Below are positions 35,053 to 41,507 of a DNA stretch of 64,000 bases, piece after piece. The stretch spans positions 27,493,652 to 27,557,651 of the forward strand of contig OZ034977.1 in NCBI GenBank assembly GCA_964030785.1. The letters run 5' to 3'. This stretch comes from Siderastrea siderea (Eukaryota > Cnidaria > Anthozoa > Scleractinia > Rhizangiidae). The first letter of the stretch is position 1; each line of letters opens with the position of its first letter. Position numbers and translations under genes: made by a program. The notes under the pieces were generated by a model. That model was not told where the DNA came from. It did not search any database and saw only the letters and a program-made list of their open reading frames with translations.

Positions 35053-36044
35053 TGTTTTATATAAAAGAAATAATTTTTTTTCTTTTGCTTTTCATTTATT
35101 CTACCGAGTTCAACAAGTGAATCAAGCAGATAAAATACCTGTTTTTTAAGTTTTTTCGAGTTGTTTCCTGCTTTTATTGATCCAAAACTCAAATTAAGTT
35201 GGTTGATCAATTTTTCAGCTTCATCATCATAGAAACCACTTCCTCCGGTTTCCCAATCCTGTTCATAAGAGTCATCTTCATCGTCAGAAAGTTCAAAAGC
35301 AGGTCTTCGGCTCATGACAGCTTTTTCCAAAGGGGTTTTGGAGATTTCTTTTTTTTCTTGTTTTTTTGGTGGTTTCAATTTCGCCTTTTTTTCTTGTAAT
35401 TGTGTTGATAAAGGTTGTTTCCTTTTAAGTAACTTTTCTGTATGTTCTTGATGTGCCTTAATTGTTTCGAGTTTAAACGCCTCAGCTTCTAGTTCTTCCA
35501 CATTATATCCATAATATTTTGATCCTTTACTTTTTACTTTGTAAGTTGGATTGCTTCCATGTTTAGCAAGAATACTTTTTACAGTTCTAAGCCGTTTTGA
35601 TGTTTCTTCCCTTGTTACATCTTTGGAAGTTCCCGGCATAACAGTTTCTTCCATCAAAGGTGGAGGTGGTAATGGAAAATCATCAAATTCTTGATATGGG
35701 GGTGGTTGTGATGTTGGTACTAAAGGTGTTGTGGGTGTTGTTGGTGGTGATGATGCTGGAGTTGGTGCATCCGGTCTGAATTCGTCACCAAACGGGTTGA
35801 TTTCGTCAAATTCATCCATTGTGTAATCAGGAACTTCCTGCTCCTCCTCTTCTTCTTCTTCTTCCGCAGTGGTCCTTCTATTTTCATCAAGCCTTTTGGT
35901 AACTGGTCTAAAAAGTTCTTCTCCTGCAAGCTGACCAAACTTTTTGTTTATTTTATCCATTTTGAATTTTTGGTTAATTTCTTCTGTTTGCTGATCAACC
36001 ACCGACTTTTCTTCAGCCAACTGATGCCATTTTTTCATTGACAT
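35049..36044 (-). CDS. Acidic/proline-rich virion-like protein with PPxY motif, 331 aa
   Basis: An intact frame from ATG 36,044. The N-terminal ~55 residues form a charged helix ending in ELFRPVTKRLD. A run of eight Glu (residues 61-68) and a Pro/Thr/Ser-rich linker follow, carrying PPPY at 114-117 and LPPPPLMEE. The middle has lysine-rich helices, and the C-terminus (from about residue 285) has a compact helical segment ending in LLDSLVELGRINEKQ. PPxY is the ligand of Nedd4-type WW domains and is used by adenovirus pVI and many enveloped viruses. A similar internal/minor capsid role is inferred from position between penton and ATPase. It shares a short divergent promoter (GAATATATAG, 36,056-36,065) with the ATPase. 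Confidence 0.75.
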   Translation of the reverse strand: MSMKKWHQLAEEKSVVDQQTEEINQKFKMDKINKKFGQLAGEELFRPVTKRLDENRRTTAEEEEEEEEQEVPDYTMDEFDEINPFGDEFRPDAPTPASSPPTTPTTPLVPTSQPPPYQEFDDFPLPPPPLMEETVMPGTSKDVTREETSKRLRTVKSILAKHGSNPTYKVKSKGSKYYGYNVEELEAEAFKLETIKAHQEHTEKLLKRKQPLSTQLQEKKAKLKPPKKQEKKEISKTPLEKAVMSRRPAFELSDDEDDSYEQDWETGGSGFYDDEAEKLINQLNLSFGSIKAGNNSKKLKKQVFYLLDSLVELGRINEKQKKKNYFFYIKQ

Positions 36045-36078
36045 CTTTTCAGCGTGAATATATAGAAGCGAAAAAAAA
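36045..36078. promoter_or_regulatory. Divergent promoter, PPxY gene / packaging ATPase
   Basis: The 34-bp spacer holds GAATATATAG, which reads as a TATA-like element on both strands. It matches the box type seen before most genes of this Polinton. Confidence 0.45.
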
Positions 36079-36716
36079 ATGAAGATTCCAAATTATGACC
36101 CAGGTTCTTCCGAGAGTGACTACAAGCAAGGTCACCCTTGTATGCCAGCAGATGTTTTTCGGATGTTAATTTGTGGACCCAGTAATTCTGGTAAAACAAA
36201 CACATTACTGCATATGCTTTATGAGTTGTTAGAGTATGATAAAATTTACCTATTTTCAAAGAACCTGCACCAGAACAAATACCAGGATCTTTTGCAGTAC
36301 TTCGCTGAAGAAGTCAACCCCGACCCCGAGGTTGGTTACGAGGTCATCGAGGCCATGGTGATGAAATCATTCCACTCGAAGAACTTCCGGTGGACACCCA
36401 AAAAATAGTTGTTTTTGATGATCTTGTTTGTGAAAGCAACCAAAACAGCATTATTAATTATTTTATCAACGGGCGTCACAGAAACTGCTGTGTTATTTAC
36501 CTCACTCAAACTTTCTACAAGGTGCCGAAAAACGTCCGTGATAATTGCAGCCATTTTTGTATTTTCAGATTTCTTCCAAGAGAAAACAAACGGATTGCAG
36601 AGGAGATAGGTGTGGATCATGACGCTTTAGATCGCGCCACCGATAAAAAATATTCTTTCTTTTACTATGACAAACCCCAAAAATTAATGAAAAAAAATTT
36701 TGATGAAGATATATAA
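36079..36716 (+). pseudogene. FtsK/HerA-like genome-packaging ATPase (one frameshift)
   Basis: It would pump DNA into the capsid. ATG 36,079 opens a frame with the Walker A motif CGPSNSGKTNT (36,172-36,204). A one-base loss near 36,355 shifts it to the frame carrying Walker B VVFDDL (36,411-36,428) and the downstream YLTQTFYKVPKNVRDN segment typical of Polinton, virophage and NCLDV A32-type ATPases. The total of about 212 codons fits the small members of the family. Its stop overlaps the fibre start by one base (TAATG). Confidence 0.9.
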
Positions 36717-37582
36717 TGGGGTATTTCAACGGTCAAATAGGTGGAACTAGCCACACTACGACGAGTGAAAGTGGAAAAGTGGGTCCTCGTGGCCCAGGGG
36801 GTCCTCCTGGCCCTGAGGGTCCTCCTGGACGGAAGGGTGATAAAGGCCCTGGAGGACCACAAGGTCCTAATGGTCCAAGAGGAGAAAAAGGGCCCGCTGG
36901 ACCACAAGGTCAGGAGGGAGCACGAGGACCACGGGGTTTAAAAGGCGACAAGGGCGACAAGGGCGATAAAGGTGATCGTGGCCCTCAGGGTAGTGCCAGC
37001 GGTTCTGCTAATATTGACATGCAAAATAAGTACGATATTTTTCGATTAAAAAGCAACCCTTATCCTGTCCACGGTGATCTGACAAAGGTAATAAACTATC
37101 AAGACGCGAGAAATATCTTTCTTTCAAAAAAAGAAGGCGGAAAAATGGAAGCAAGCATTGATATGAACAATAATACAATCTACAACGTAAAAGACCCAGT
37201 ACAGGTAGATCAAGCAACAAACAAAAAGTATGTCGATAATCAGCTTGTAAAAAAACTGGATAAAGGAGCTGAAATTGATATGAAAAACAATTCAATTGTA
37301 AATCTCAAATTTCCATCAAACCAAAAAGACGCCACAAGTGTAGAATTTGTTAATAAAAGAATTACTGAAACACAAAAAAATTATCTCAAACTTGATGGCA
37401 CAACAAGTATGTCTGGAGACTTGAATTTAAATAACAATAAAATTGTTAACTTACAAACCGATTACAGAGATTCTAAATCCGCAGTTAATGTTGAGTTAAT
37501 GGAAAATGAAATAACAACTATGAGAGATCTTGTCACTCAAAAAATTCATGAATCTCAGATTATTAACTCGGGGCAAAAATGA
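36716..37582 (+). CDS. Collagen-like fibre shaft with phage-tail-fibre-like repeats, 288 aa
   Basis: After a short Thr/Ser-rich N-terminus, about 25 uninterrupted Gly-X-Y triplets (residues 20-95) predict a collagen triple helix, including a [13 protein letters not shown] run. Then come three repeats of a beta motif ([39 protein letters not shown]), each followed by a D-A/S-x(n)-V segment, as in trimeric phage tail fibres. The likely role is a trimeric surface fibre for host attachment; this is inferred. The frame ends at TGA 37,580-37,582. The same frame stays open afterwards for another 296 codons encoding a head-like domain, so this is probably the N-terminal part of one longer fibre. Confidence 0.85.
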   Translation: MGYFNGQIGGTSHTTTSESGKVGPRGPGGPPGPEGPPGRKGDKGPGGPQGPNGPRGEKGPAGPQGQEGARGPRGLKGDKGDKGDKGDRGPQGSASGSANIDMQNKYDIFRLKSNPYPVHGDLTKVINYQDARNIFLSKKEGGKMEASIDMNNNTIYNVKDPVQVDQATNKKYVDNQLVKKLDKGAEIDMKNNSIVNLKFPSNQKDATSVEFVNKRITETQKNYLKLDGTTSMSGDLNLNNNKIVNLQTDYRDSKSAVNVELMENEITTMRDLVTQKIHESQIINSGQK

Positions 37583-38473
37583 GACGCCTTCAGATACTTG
37601 ATGGAAGACACTGATGAATCTTCGACTGAAAACAATATCAAGGTTTTGGGTATTAACGATTTTCCCAATTCTCCACATCAAATTAATAAAAAGGCTTACC
37701 AACTTCAACTCTTGTTTGAAAAAGGCTCACCAAACCAGTACCGATCACGCCTCGGTTTTAACTTATATAAACTTCCGGTTGGTTACTATACTATGGTCGT
37801 TGAATGGTTTCCTCCAGAAATGAGTGAGTTGAGTGTGACAGTGCAAGCTACGACGATTTCAATTTCTAATTATGCAACAAAAACATTCGAAAGGTACACC
37901 AAAACAGTCATCAATTTTCACAGATGGGGTAGCTCACCCCCAGAACACCTATATCTCGATCTACACGGTACAGTTAGTTTTCCACCACTTTTAACAATTG
38001 GACATCTTATTGTTTATGGTGTAAAAGAAACAATTTCAAACGTTGACCCAAGTGTCTATGACACCGCTTTTGTTATTGAGAATGGAAAAATGGTTATGGA
38101 AACAGATTTATCTTTAAACGGACACCATTTGAATGGTTCCGTTCATTACTTACATGGGTTTTTAAATACGAAAACTAATAAACAATTAATTTTTGTATTA
38201 AATGGTAGTTCACAGGTAATCATTCCTGCAAATAGCACTATATTAAATATAACAGTATTATTTAGAAAAATTATGGGTCCATTCCCAGCTATTACTTTAA
38301 GATTAATTAGTAGTGATTTTCCTCCATTATCTTTCACTTCAACAAAAGCAATTCAAAAACAAAAAATAGATTTAAATTTAAAATTACCAAATGGTATTTT
38401 TTCGGTGTTTTTGTTATCTCCAAAACCTAAAAATGAAGTTTTCTTAATTTTAATTGAATATAGAATACCATAA
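37583..38473 (+). CDS. Fibre head-like protein in the same frame after a TGA
   Basis: The reading frame is the same as that of the collagen-like shaft and is open from just after its TGA; the first ATG is at 37,601. The product is beta-rich, with a large domain (about residues 15-155), then one more tail-fibre-like repeat (METDLSLNGHHLNGSV), then a second beta-rich domain to the end (FLILIEYRIP). The order shaft, domain, repeat, domain suggests the distal head of a fibre. Either the TGA is a nonsense mutation or error in one gene, or it is read through, or this is a separate gene starting at 37,601. No TATA-like box precedes 37,601, in contrast to the other genes, which favours a former single gene. 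Confidence 0.65.
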   Translation, partial: DAFRYLMEDTDESSTENNIKVLGINDFPNSPHQINKKAYQLQLLFEKGSPNQYRSRLGFNLYKLPVGYYTMVVEWFPPEMSELSVTVQATTISISNYATKTFERYTKTVINFHRWGSSPPEHLYLDLHGTVSFPPLLTIGHLIVYGVKETISNVDPSVYDTAFVIENGKMVMETDLSLNGHHLNGSVHYLHGFLNTKTNKQLIFVLNGSSQVIIPANSTILNITVLFRKIMGPFPAITLRLISSDFPPLSFTSTKAIQKQKIDLNLKLPNGIFSVFLLSPKPKNEVFLILIEYRIP

Positions 38474-38499
38474 AAAATTTTCATATATAATATACCACA

Positions 38500-38986
38500 A
38501 TGCGGGACATTTTCGAATTCAACCATATCGACCAATCACTTTCTAAAGAGAAAGTTAAAATTCTGAAAGATTTATATGGTTATTACCATAAGAAACATTA
38601 TGGCTATGAAAAGTTGCACCGCGGTTTTCGAAGAAAAAAATTTTGTTTGTAATCTTTCAGCTGGCAAGTTAATTATTAGTGCCGCAGTAGCCAGAGGAAT
38701 TACATTGAACCCTGCTGTCATGGCAACTTTAACTGGTGTTGGTCTTATTTTGAAAGCAGTGGCAAGCCTTAAGAAATACGATAAGAAAACAGAACAAGCA
38801 AATTTTGGCCGAATTGAATACAAAAAAATACTTGATGAGATTTGCTTTTACCTCAGAGGTGAAGCTTTCGACGAGAAGGCCTTTCTTGATAAATTGAAAA
38901 TGAAAGATAATTTCGTCACTGATTATTGTATGGAGATTCCGCCATCTATTTCTGAAAAGTACGATAAAAAATTCGCTCAATTGTAA
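38500..38986 (+). pseudogene. Two-helix membrane protein of the Polinton (one frameshift)
   Basis: ATG 38,500 (MRDIFEFNHIDQSLS) begins a charged, tyrosine-rich N-terminal helix (DLYGYYHKKHYGYEKLH). A run of A's at 38,629-38,636 shifts the frame, and the rest continues from about 38,640 with a hydrophobic region of two probable membrane helices (KLIISAAVARGITLNPAVMA and TLTGVGLILKAVASL) and a charged C-terminal tail. This cytosolic-helix, two-TM, cytosolic-tail layout resembles SLATT-like membrane proteins and is a recurrent gene in cnidarian Polintons. The function is unknown. TATATAATATA lies at 38,484-38,494. Confidence 0.7.
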
Positions 38987-39016
38987 ATTTTTAAAGTAAT
39001 TATATACGCTTACAAA

Positions 39017-39180
39017 ATGATTGCACTTTTGCAACTATTTGTTATTGGTTTTTTGAACTTCTCACTCCTCTTGATATTAGACAAATACGATACATTACTC
39101 GTGAGTGTGTTTCAAAAATAATGTTACCAACTCGTAATGAAGATGGCTACCCAATTTCAGGCGAAGATGTGGTTCCATAG
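39017..39180 (+). pseudogene. Very small single-TM protein (frameshifted)
   Basis: ATG 39,017 encodes a hydrophobic stretch (LLQLFVIGFLNFSLLLIL) followed by DKYDT, ending at TAA 39,119-39,121. In another frame a conserved-looking hydrophilic tail (LPTRNEDGYPISGEDVVP) follows directly to a stop at 39,178-39,180, so one shift in the A run at 39,114-39,118 probably separates two halves of a ~53-aa protein. A TTATATA box lies at 39,000-39,007. Role unknown; it is the last gene before the non-coding block. Confidence 0.5.
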
Positions 39181-39240
39181 AAAGATTTTTTCCTAATAAA
39201 GTTGAAAAATAAAACTTTTTTCTTATAAACAACGAAAAAT

Positions 39241-39337
39241 GCGTGATAGTCACGGGTGACCTTATGTGACAAGAGGCGTGACATTGCGTGACGGCAAACG
39301 TGACAGTCACTCGTGACATTGCGTGACAGGTCACATA
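39241..39337 (+). promoter_or_regulatory. Helically phased GTGAC iteron-like array
   Basis: GTGAC starts at 39,256, 39,266, 39,278, 39,288, 39,300, 39,313 and 39,323, a spacing of 10-13 bp. Inverted GTCAC copies at 39,249, 39,306 and 39,330 form palindromes such as GTCACGGGTGAC and GTGACAGTCAC. The 16-mer CGTGACATTGCGTGAC occurs at 39,277 and 39,312. One site per helical turn suggests cooperative binding of a protein, as in origins or enhancers. A CATAAAAG box follows at 39,334. Confidence 0.7.
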
Positions 39338-39357
39338 AAAGAGCAAAAACCCTTGTC

Positions 39358-39636
39358 GGGGGGTGCTCGTGACTGTTCTTGCCTAGCCTCGGCTAGGACT
39401 TTCACCTCACGGAAGTGAGGATTTAACCACTGACAAGGCGGTTGTCATTCCACATTTTACCTCTGGGAGCGAGGTTGAAATCCCGAGGGATTTCTGAGCA
39501 CCCCCCTGTCACCAGTAGGGCCGAGGCGGGCTCACCCGAGGGTACTCTCCCACTGGAAGGAGTTCCCCTATACCTCATAATTCACCGCATGCAAGCCCTC
39601 AAACAGCGTTCAGATGGTGGCCAACCATCACCCCCC
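39358..39636 (+). ncRNA. Candidate structured RNA with multi-hairpin junction
   Basis: GGGGGGTGCTC (39,358-39,368) pairs perfectly with GAGCACCCCCC (39,496-39,506). Between them are five perfect hairpins: 39,382-39,397 (CCTAGC, loop CTCG); 39,405-39,420 (CCTCAC, GNRA loop GGAA); 39,431-39,447 (TGACAA, 5-nt loop); 39,459-39,475 (ACCTC, 7-nt loop); and 39,477-39,494 (GAAATCC, loop CGAG). A second domain pairs CCAGT-A-GGG (39,512-39,520) with CCCACTGG (39,549-39,556), with an inner CGGG/CCCG hairpin. Another hairpin is at 39,613-39,629. CACCCCCC at 39,629-39,636 could compete for the G run. The block is GC-rich in an AT-rich element and non-coding. No known RNA family is recognised. A TTTT at 39,455 argues against simple Pol III transcription. 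Confidence 0.55.
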
Positions 39637-39851
39637 TAAGGCTTTACCAATGAGTGAACTAATTAATATTAATCACTTTCAATATATATTAAACACATTT
39701 TTCTTCTTCTATTCCTTATGGTACCCTTTTTCTGTCCTTCACCTTAATGTCGCAATAATAAGATTTTTTTACGCATGCGCTTCACAAAATTTTACCTCGA
39801 GTAGAAAAGTACACGCTATTAAACAAATGTATCTTCAACACATCTCTTACT

Positions 39852-40169
39852 ATGGATGTCTGTACAGATCAACAAACGATCTCACAAGACTGGCCAACAG
39901 AGGAAAGTTTTGAAAGAAAAGAAATTTTAAGATGGCGGGATATTTCAGACGCTATTTACAAAATTAAAAAAGTTAAATATAGAAAAGGTAAATATGGGGA
40001 TTCAGCTATTTTAACTTTAGAAACAAAAAATGGAGATGAGTTTTGTGTGTGGGCCCCTAAACGACTTACAGAAGACCTGATGGAAGATGATTATTATCAG
40101 TTTATCTACAAAATAGGTCTCAAAACTTCTGCTGACGGTAATGAATATTTTGATTATGAATTAATTTAA
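39852..40169 (+). CDS. Small protein, possible OB-fold/ssDNA-binding, 105 aa
   Basis: An intact frame from ATG 39,852. After an acidic N-terminus comes a compact alternating beta pattern (IYKIKKVKYRKGKYGDSAILTLETKNGDEFCVWAPKRL split over residues 34-71), then an acidic helix and a short C-terminal strand pair. Similar small proteins occur in cnidarian Polintons. The strand pattern with a VWAP-type turn is compatible with an OB fold, and a role in coating displaced single strands during protein-primed replication would make sense. Both fold and role are inferred. It converges with the cysteine-rich gene at 40,307. Confidence 0.65.
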   Translation: MDVCTDQQTISQDWPTEESFERKEILRWRDISDAIYKIKKVKYRKGKYGDSAILTLETKNGDEFCVWAPKRLTEDLMEDDYYQFIYKIGLKTSADGNEYFDYELI

Positions 40170-40306
40170 CCTGTCTGTGAATATTATTTGTTTTTTCAAG
40201 CTTGAGTTGTTAAGGGGGTTTCCCTTCAATGTTTGTACGAGAATATAAATTACGACATTGCCTGCGGGTTTCACCGAACCACGAAGTCACGCACCGTAAA
40301 CACAAC

Positions 40307-40663
40307 TTAATGGCTGTGGTCCTCTTCCCATATATTAGTGCAAAACTTAATTAGGGTTATATCAAGTATATCGGGGACAGAAATGGTTATTTCATGTAAG
40401 ATTTCTTCTTGTTTATAACAAGGGTAACAACCCCCTCCACAACAACAACGCATATAAGCTACACACACTATAATATGTACAAGCCGCTCCATTTCAGGAC
40501 AGAAAGGTTGAATTAAAAGCTCTTTGTGAGCCAGGTTCCAACCCAAAGCCTCTCGCTCTTTCAGTTTTATGGCGAGGTAATGTTTATAAATTATCTCACG
40601 TAACTCTGGTGGTAGGTTTTGTATTGCTTCAATAACCTGACAGGTGTTTAATCCGGCAGCCAT
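40307..40663 (-). CDS. Cysteine-rich Polinton accessory protein A, 118 aa
   Basis: I choose ATG 40,663 (MAAGLNTCQVIEAIQNL). The N-terminus contains LPPELREIIYKHYLAIKLKE, which resembles an F-box-type helix pair. A cysteine region with PFC, a VHIIVC strand, CCCGGGC and YPC follows, consistent with a small zinc-binding module. It is clearly related to the next gene (40,747-41,043): the same PFC...V.III.C...C..CYPC pattern. The role is unknown. An F-box-like start would suggest interference with host ubiquitin ligation, but that is speculative. Confidence 0.65.
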   Translation of the reverse strand: MAAGLNTCQVIEAIQNLPPELREIIYKHYLAIKLKEREALGWNLAHKELLIQPFCPEMERLVHIIVCVAYMRCCCGGGCYPCYKQEEILHEITISVPDILDITLIKFCTNIWEEDHSH

Positions 40664-40746
40664 CAAATTTAACTCACAATTATCTATCAAATAAAGAAAG
40701 TTCTTTTTTTCATTCGTGTTTCAGTTATATGGGTTGTTGGGACTCT

Positions 40747-41043
40747 TCATAAAAGGCAAGCTAAAGATAACAAATTCTTTGATAACTCTTTATATACAAT
40801 GTGCCAATCGTAATTATCAGAGCAAACCTTTAATAAAGATAAATTCTCGATCTGTGGAGTGTACAACAGTTTATGTCTGGTTCCTTTCATTAAACAAGGA
40901 TAACAAAACCCTTCCCAGGGGCAGTTATTATATTCTAAACAAATAATTATACGCACAAGTTGCTGTCTGTTATGACAGAAAGGTTGTTTTAATAACTCAT
41001 TGTGTATCTCTTTCCATTCAGCTGTTTGTTTCCTTGTTTCCAT
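40747..41043 (-). CDS. Cysteine-rich Polinton accessory protein B, 98 aa
   Basis: An intact frame from ATG 41,043, which lies only about 20 bp inside the right terminal repeat. It matches protein A from TAEWKEIHNELLKQPFCHN through CYPCLM but lacks the LPPEL N-terminal segment. The pair probably arose by tandem duplication, with loss of the N-terminal part or gain in A. The C-terminal part (SLLKVCSDNYDWHIVYKEL) is rich in Leu and aromatic residues. Function unknown. Confidence 0.6.
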   Translation of the reverse strand: METRKQTAEWKEIHNELLKQPFCHNRQQLVRIIICLEYNNCPWEGFCYPCLMKGTRHKLLYTPQIENLSLLKVCSDNYDWHIVYKELSKNLLSLACLL

Positions 41044-41063
41044 GGTGAGATATGTAATGCTCT

Positions 41064-41393
41064 AATTCTGTAACACTTTTGAAATAATAACAAACCACAA
41101 ATCTCTAAATGAAAAAAATTTTTTGGAATTCTGTGACAGTGTACAACAAGAAACTTACAAAATATATTATTGCGGTTTTTAAAAAGTGATGCAATAATAT
41201 TCTTTCCGCCTTTTCCACCTATATAAAACCGGTTTTTATGCTATCGGTGTAAAAACGGAAATAGAACTCTCAGTTATAAAACTTTTCTCTTTCACTAATG
41301 TGAAAAATTGTTTTATATGTGAGCGGTTTAAAATCTTAAAATAAATCTCCCAGTATGTTTTCTGTTACAGAACTCCTATCTTACTATACTACT
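41064..41393 (-). repeat. Polinton right terminal inverted repeat
   Basis: About 330 bp complementary to 25,726-25,997. It contains an extra ~58 bp (about 41,209-41,267) absent on the left, including CTATATAAAACCGGTTTTTA with a perfect AAAACCGGTTTT palindrome. The terminal bases are CTATACTACT. Confidence 0.93.
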
Positions 41394-41507
41394 AAACACT
41401 GTCAACGAGTATTTCAAGTCCGGTTTTATGATATTAACGATTGCCAATTCCTTGTCCATGCACATTTTTGTAACCACGTTTTCGAACTGAATAATAAACC
41501 ATATTCT

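Larger units (their letters stand above)
25726..41393. mobile_element. Polinton/Maverick virus-like DNA transposon, ~15.7 kb
   Basis: The boundaries are set by long terminal inverted repeats starting AGTAGTATAGTAAGATAG and ending with its complement, the AG...CT ends usual for Polintons. Inside are the hallmark genes: protein-primed family B polymerase, DDE integrase, packaging ATPase, adenain-like protease, major and minor capsid proteins, plus fibre, core-like and membrane proteins. The polymerase and integrase are tail to tail near the left end, and the virion genes are central. Several genes carry frameshifts, mostly in A/T runs, while the capsid genes are open. The six bases on either side (CCCACA and AAACAC) do not form the expected 6-bp target duplication. 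By family knowledge, such elements can be integrated adintovirus-like agents; mobility of this copy is doubtful. Confidence 0.95.

Noticed and set aside
39358..39510. tRNA cluster, SINE or self-cleaving ribozyme as an explanation of the hairpins
   Set aside because: No cloverleaf spacing, no proper A/B box pair (GGTTGAAATCC is only a partial B-box), and no hammerhead core (CTGATGA...GAAA) or HDV-like double pseudoknot could be drawn.
39442..39639. 65-aa frame across the structured block
   Set aside because: It overlaps all the paired segments and has no recognisable features or promoter box; the RNA structure explains the sequence better.
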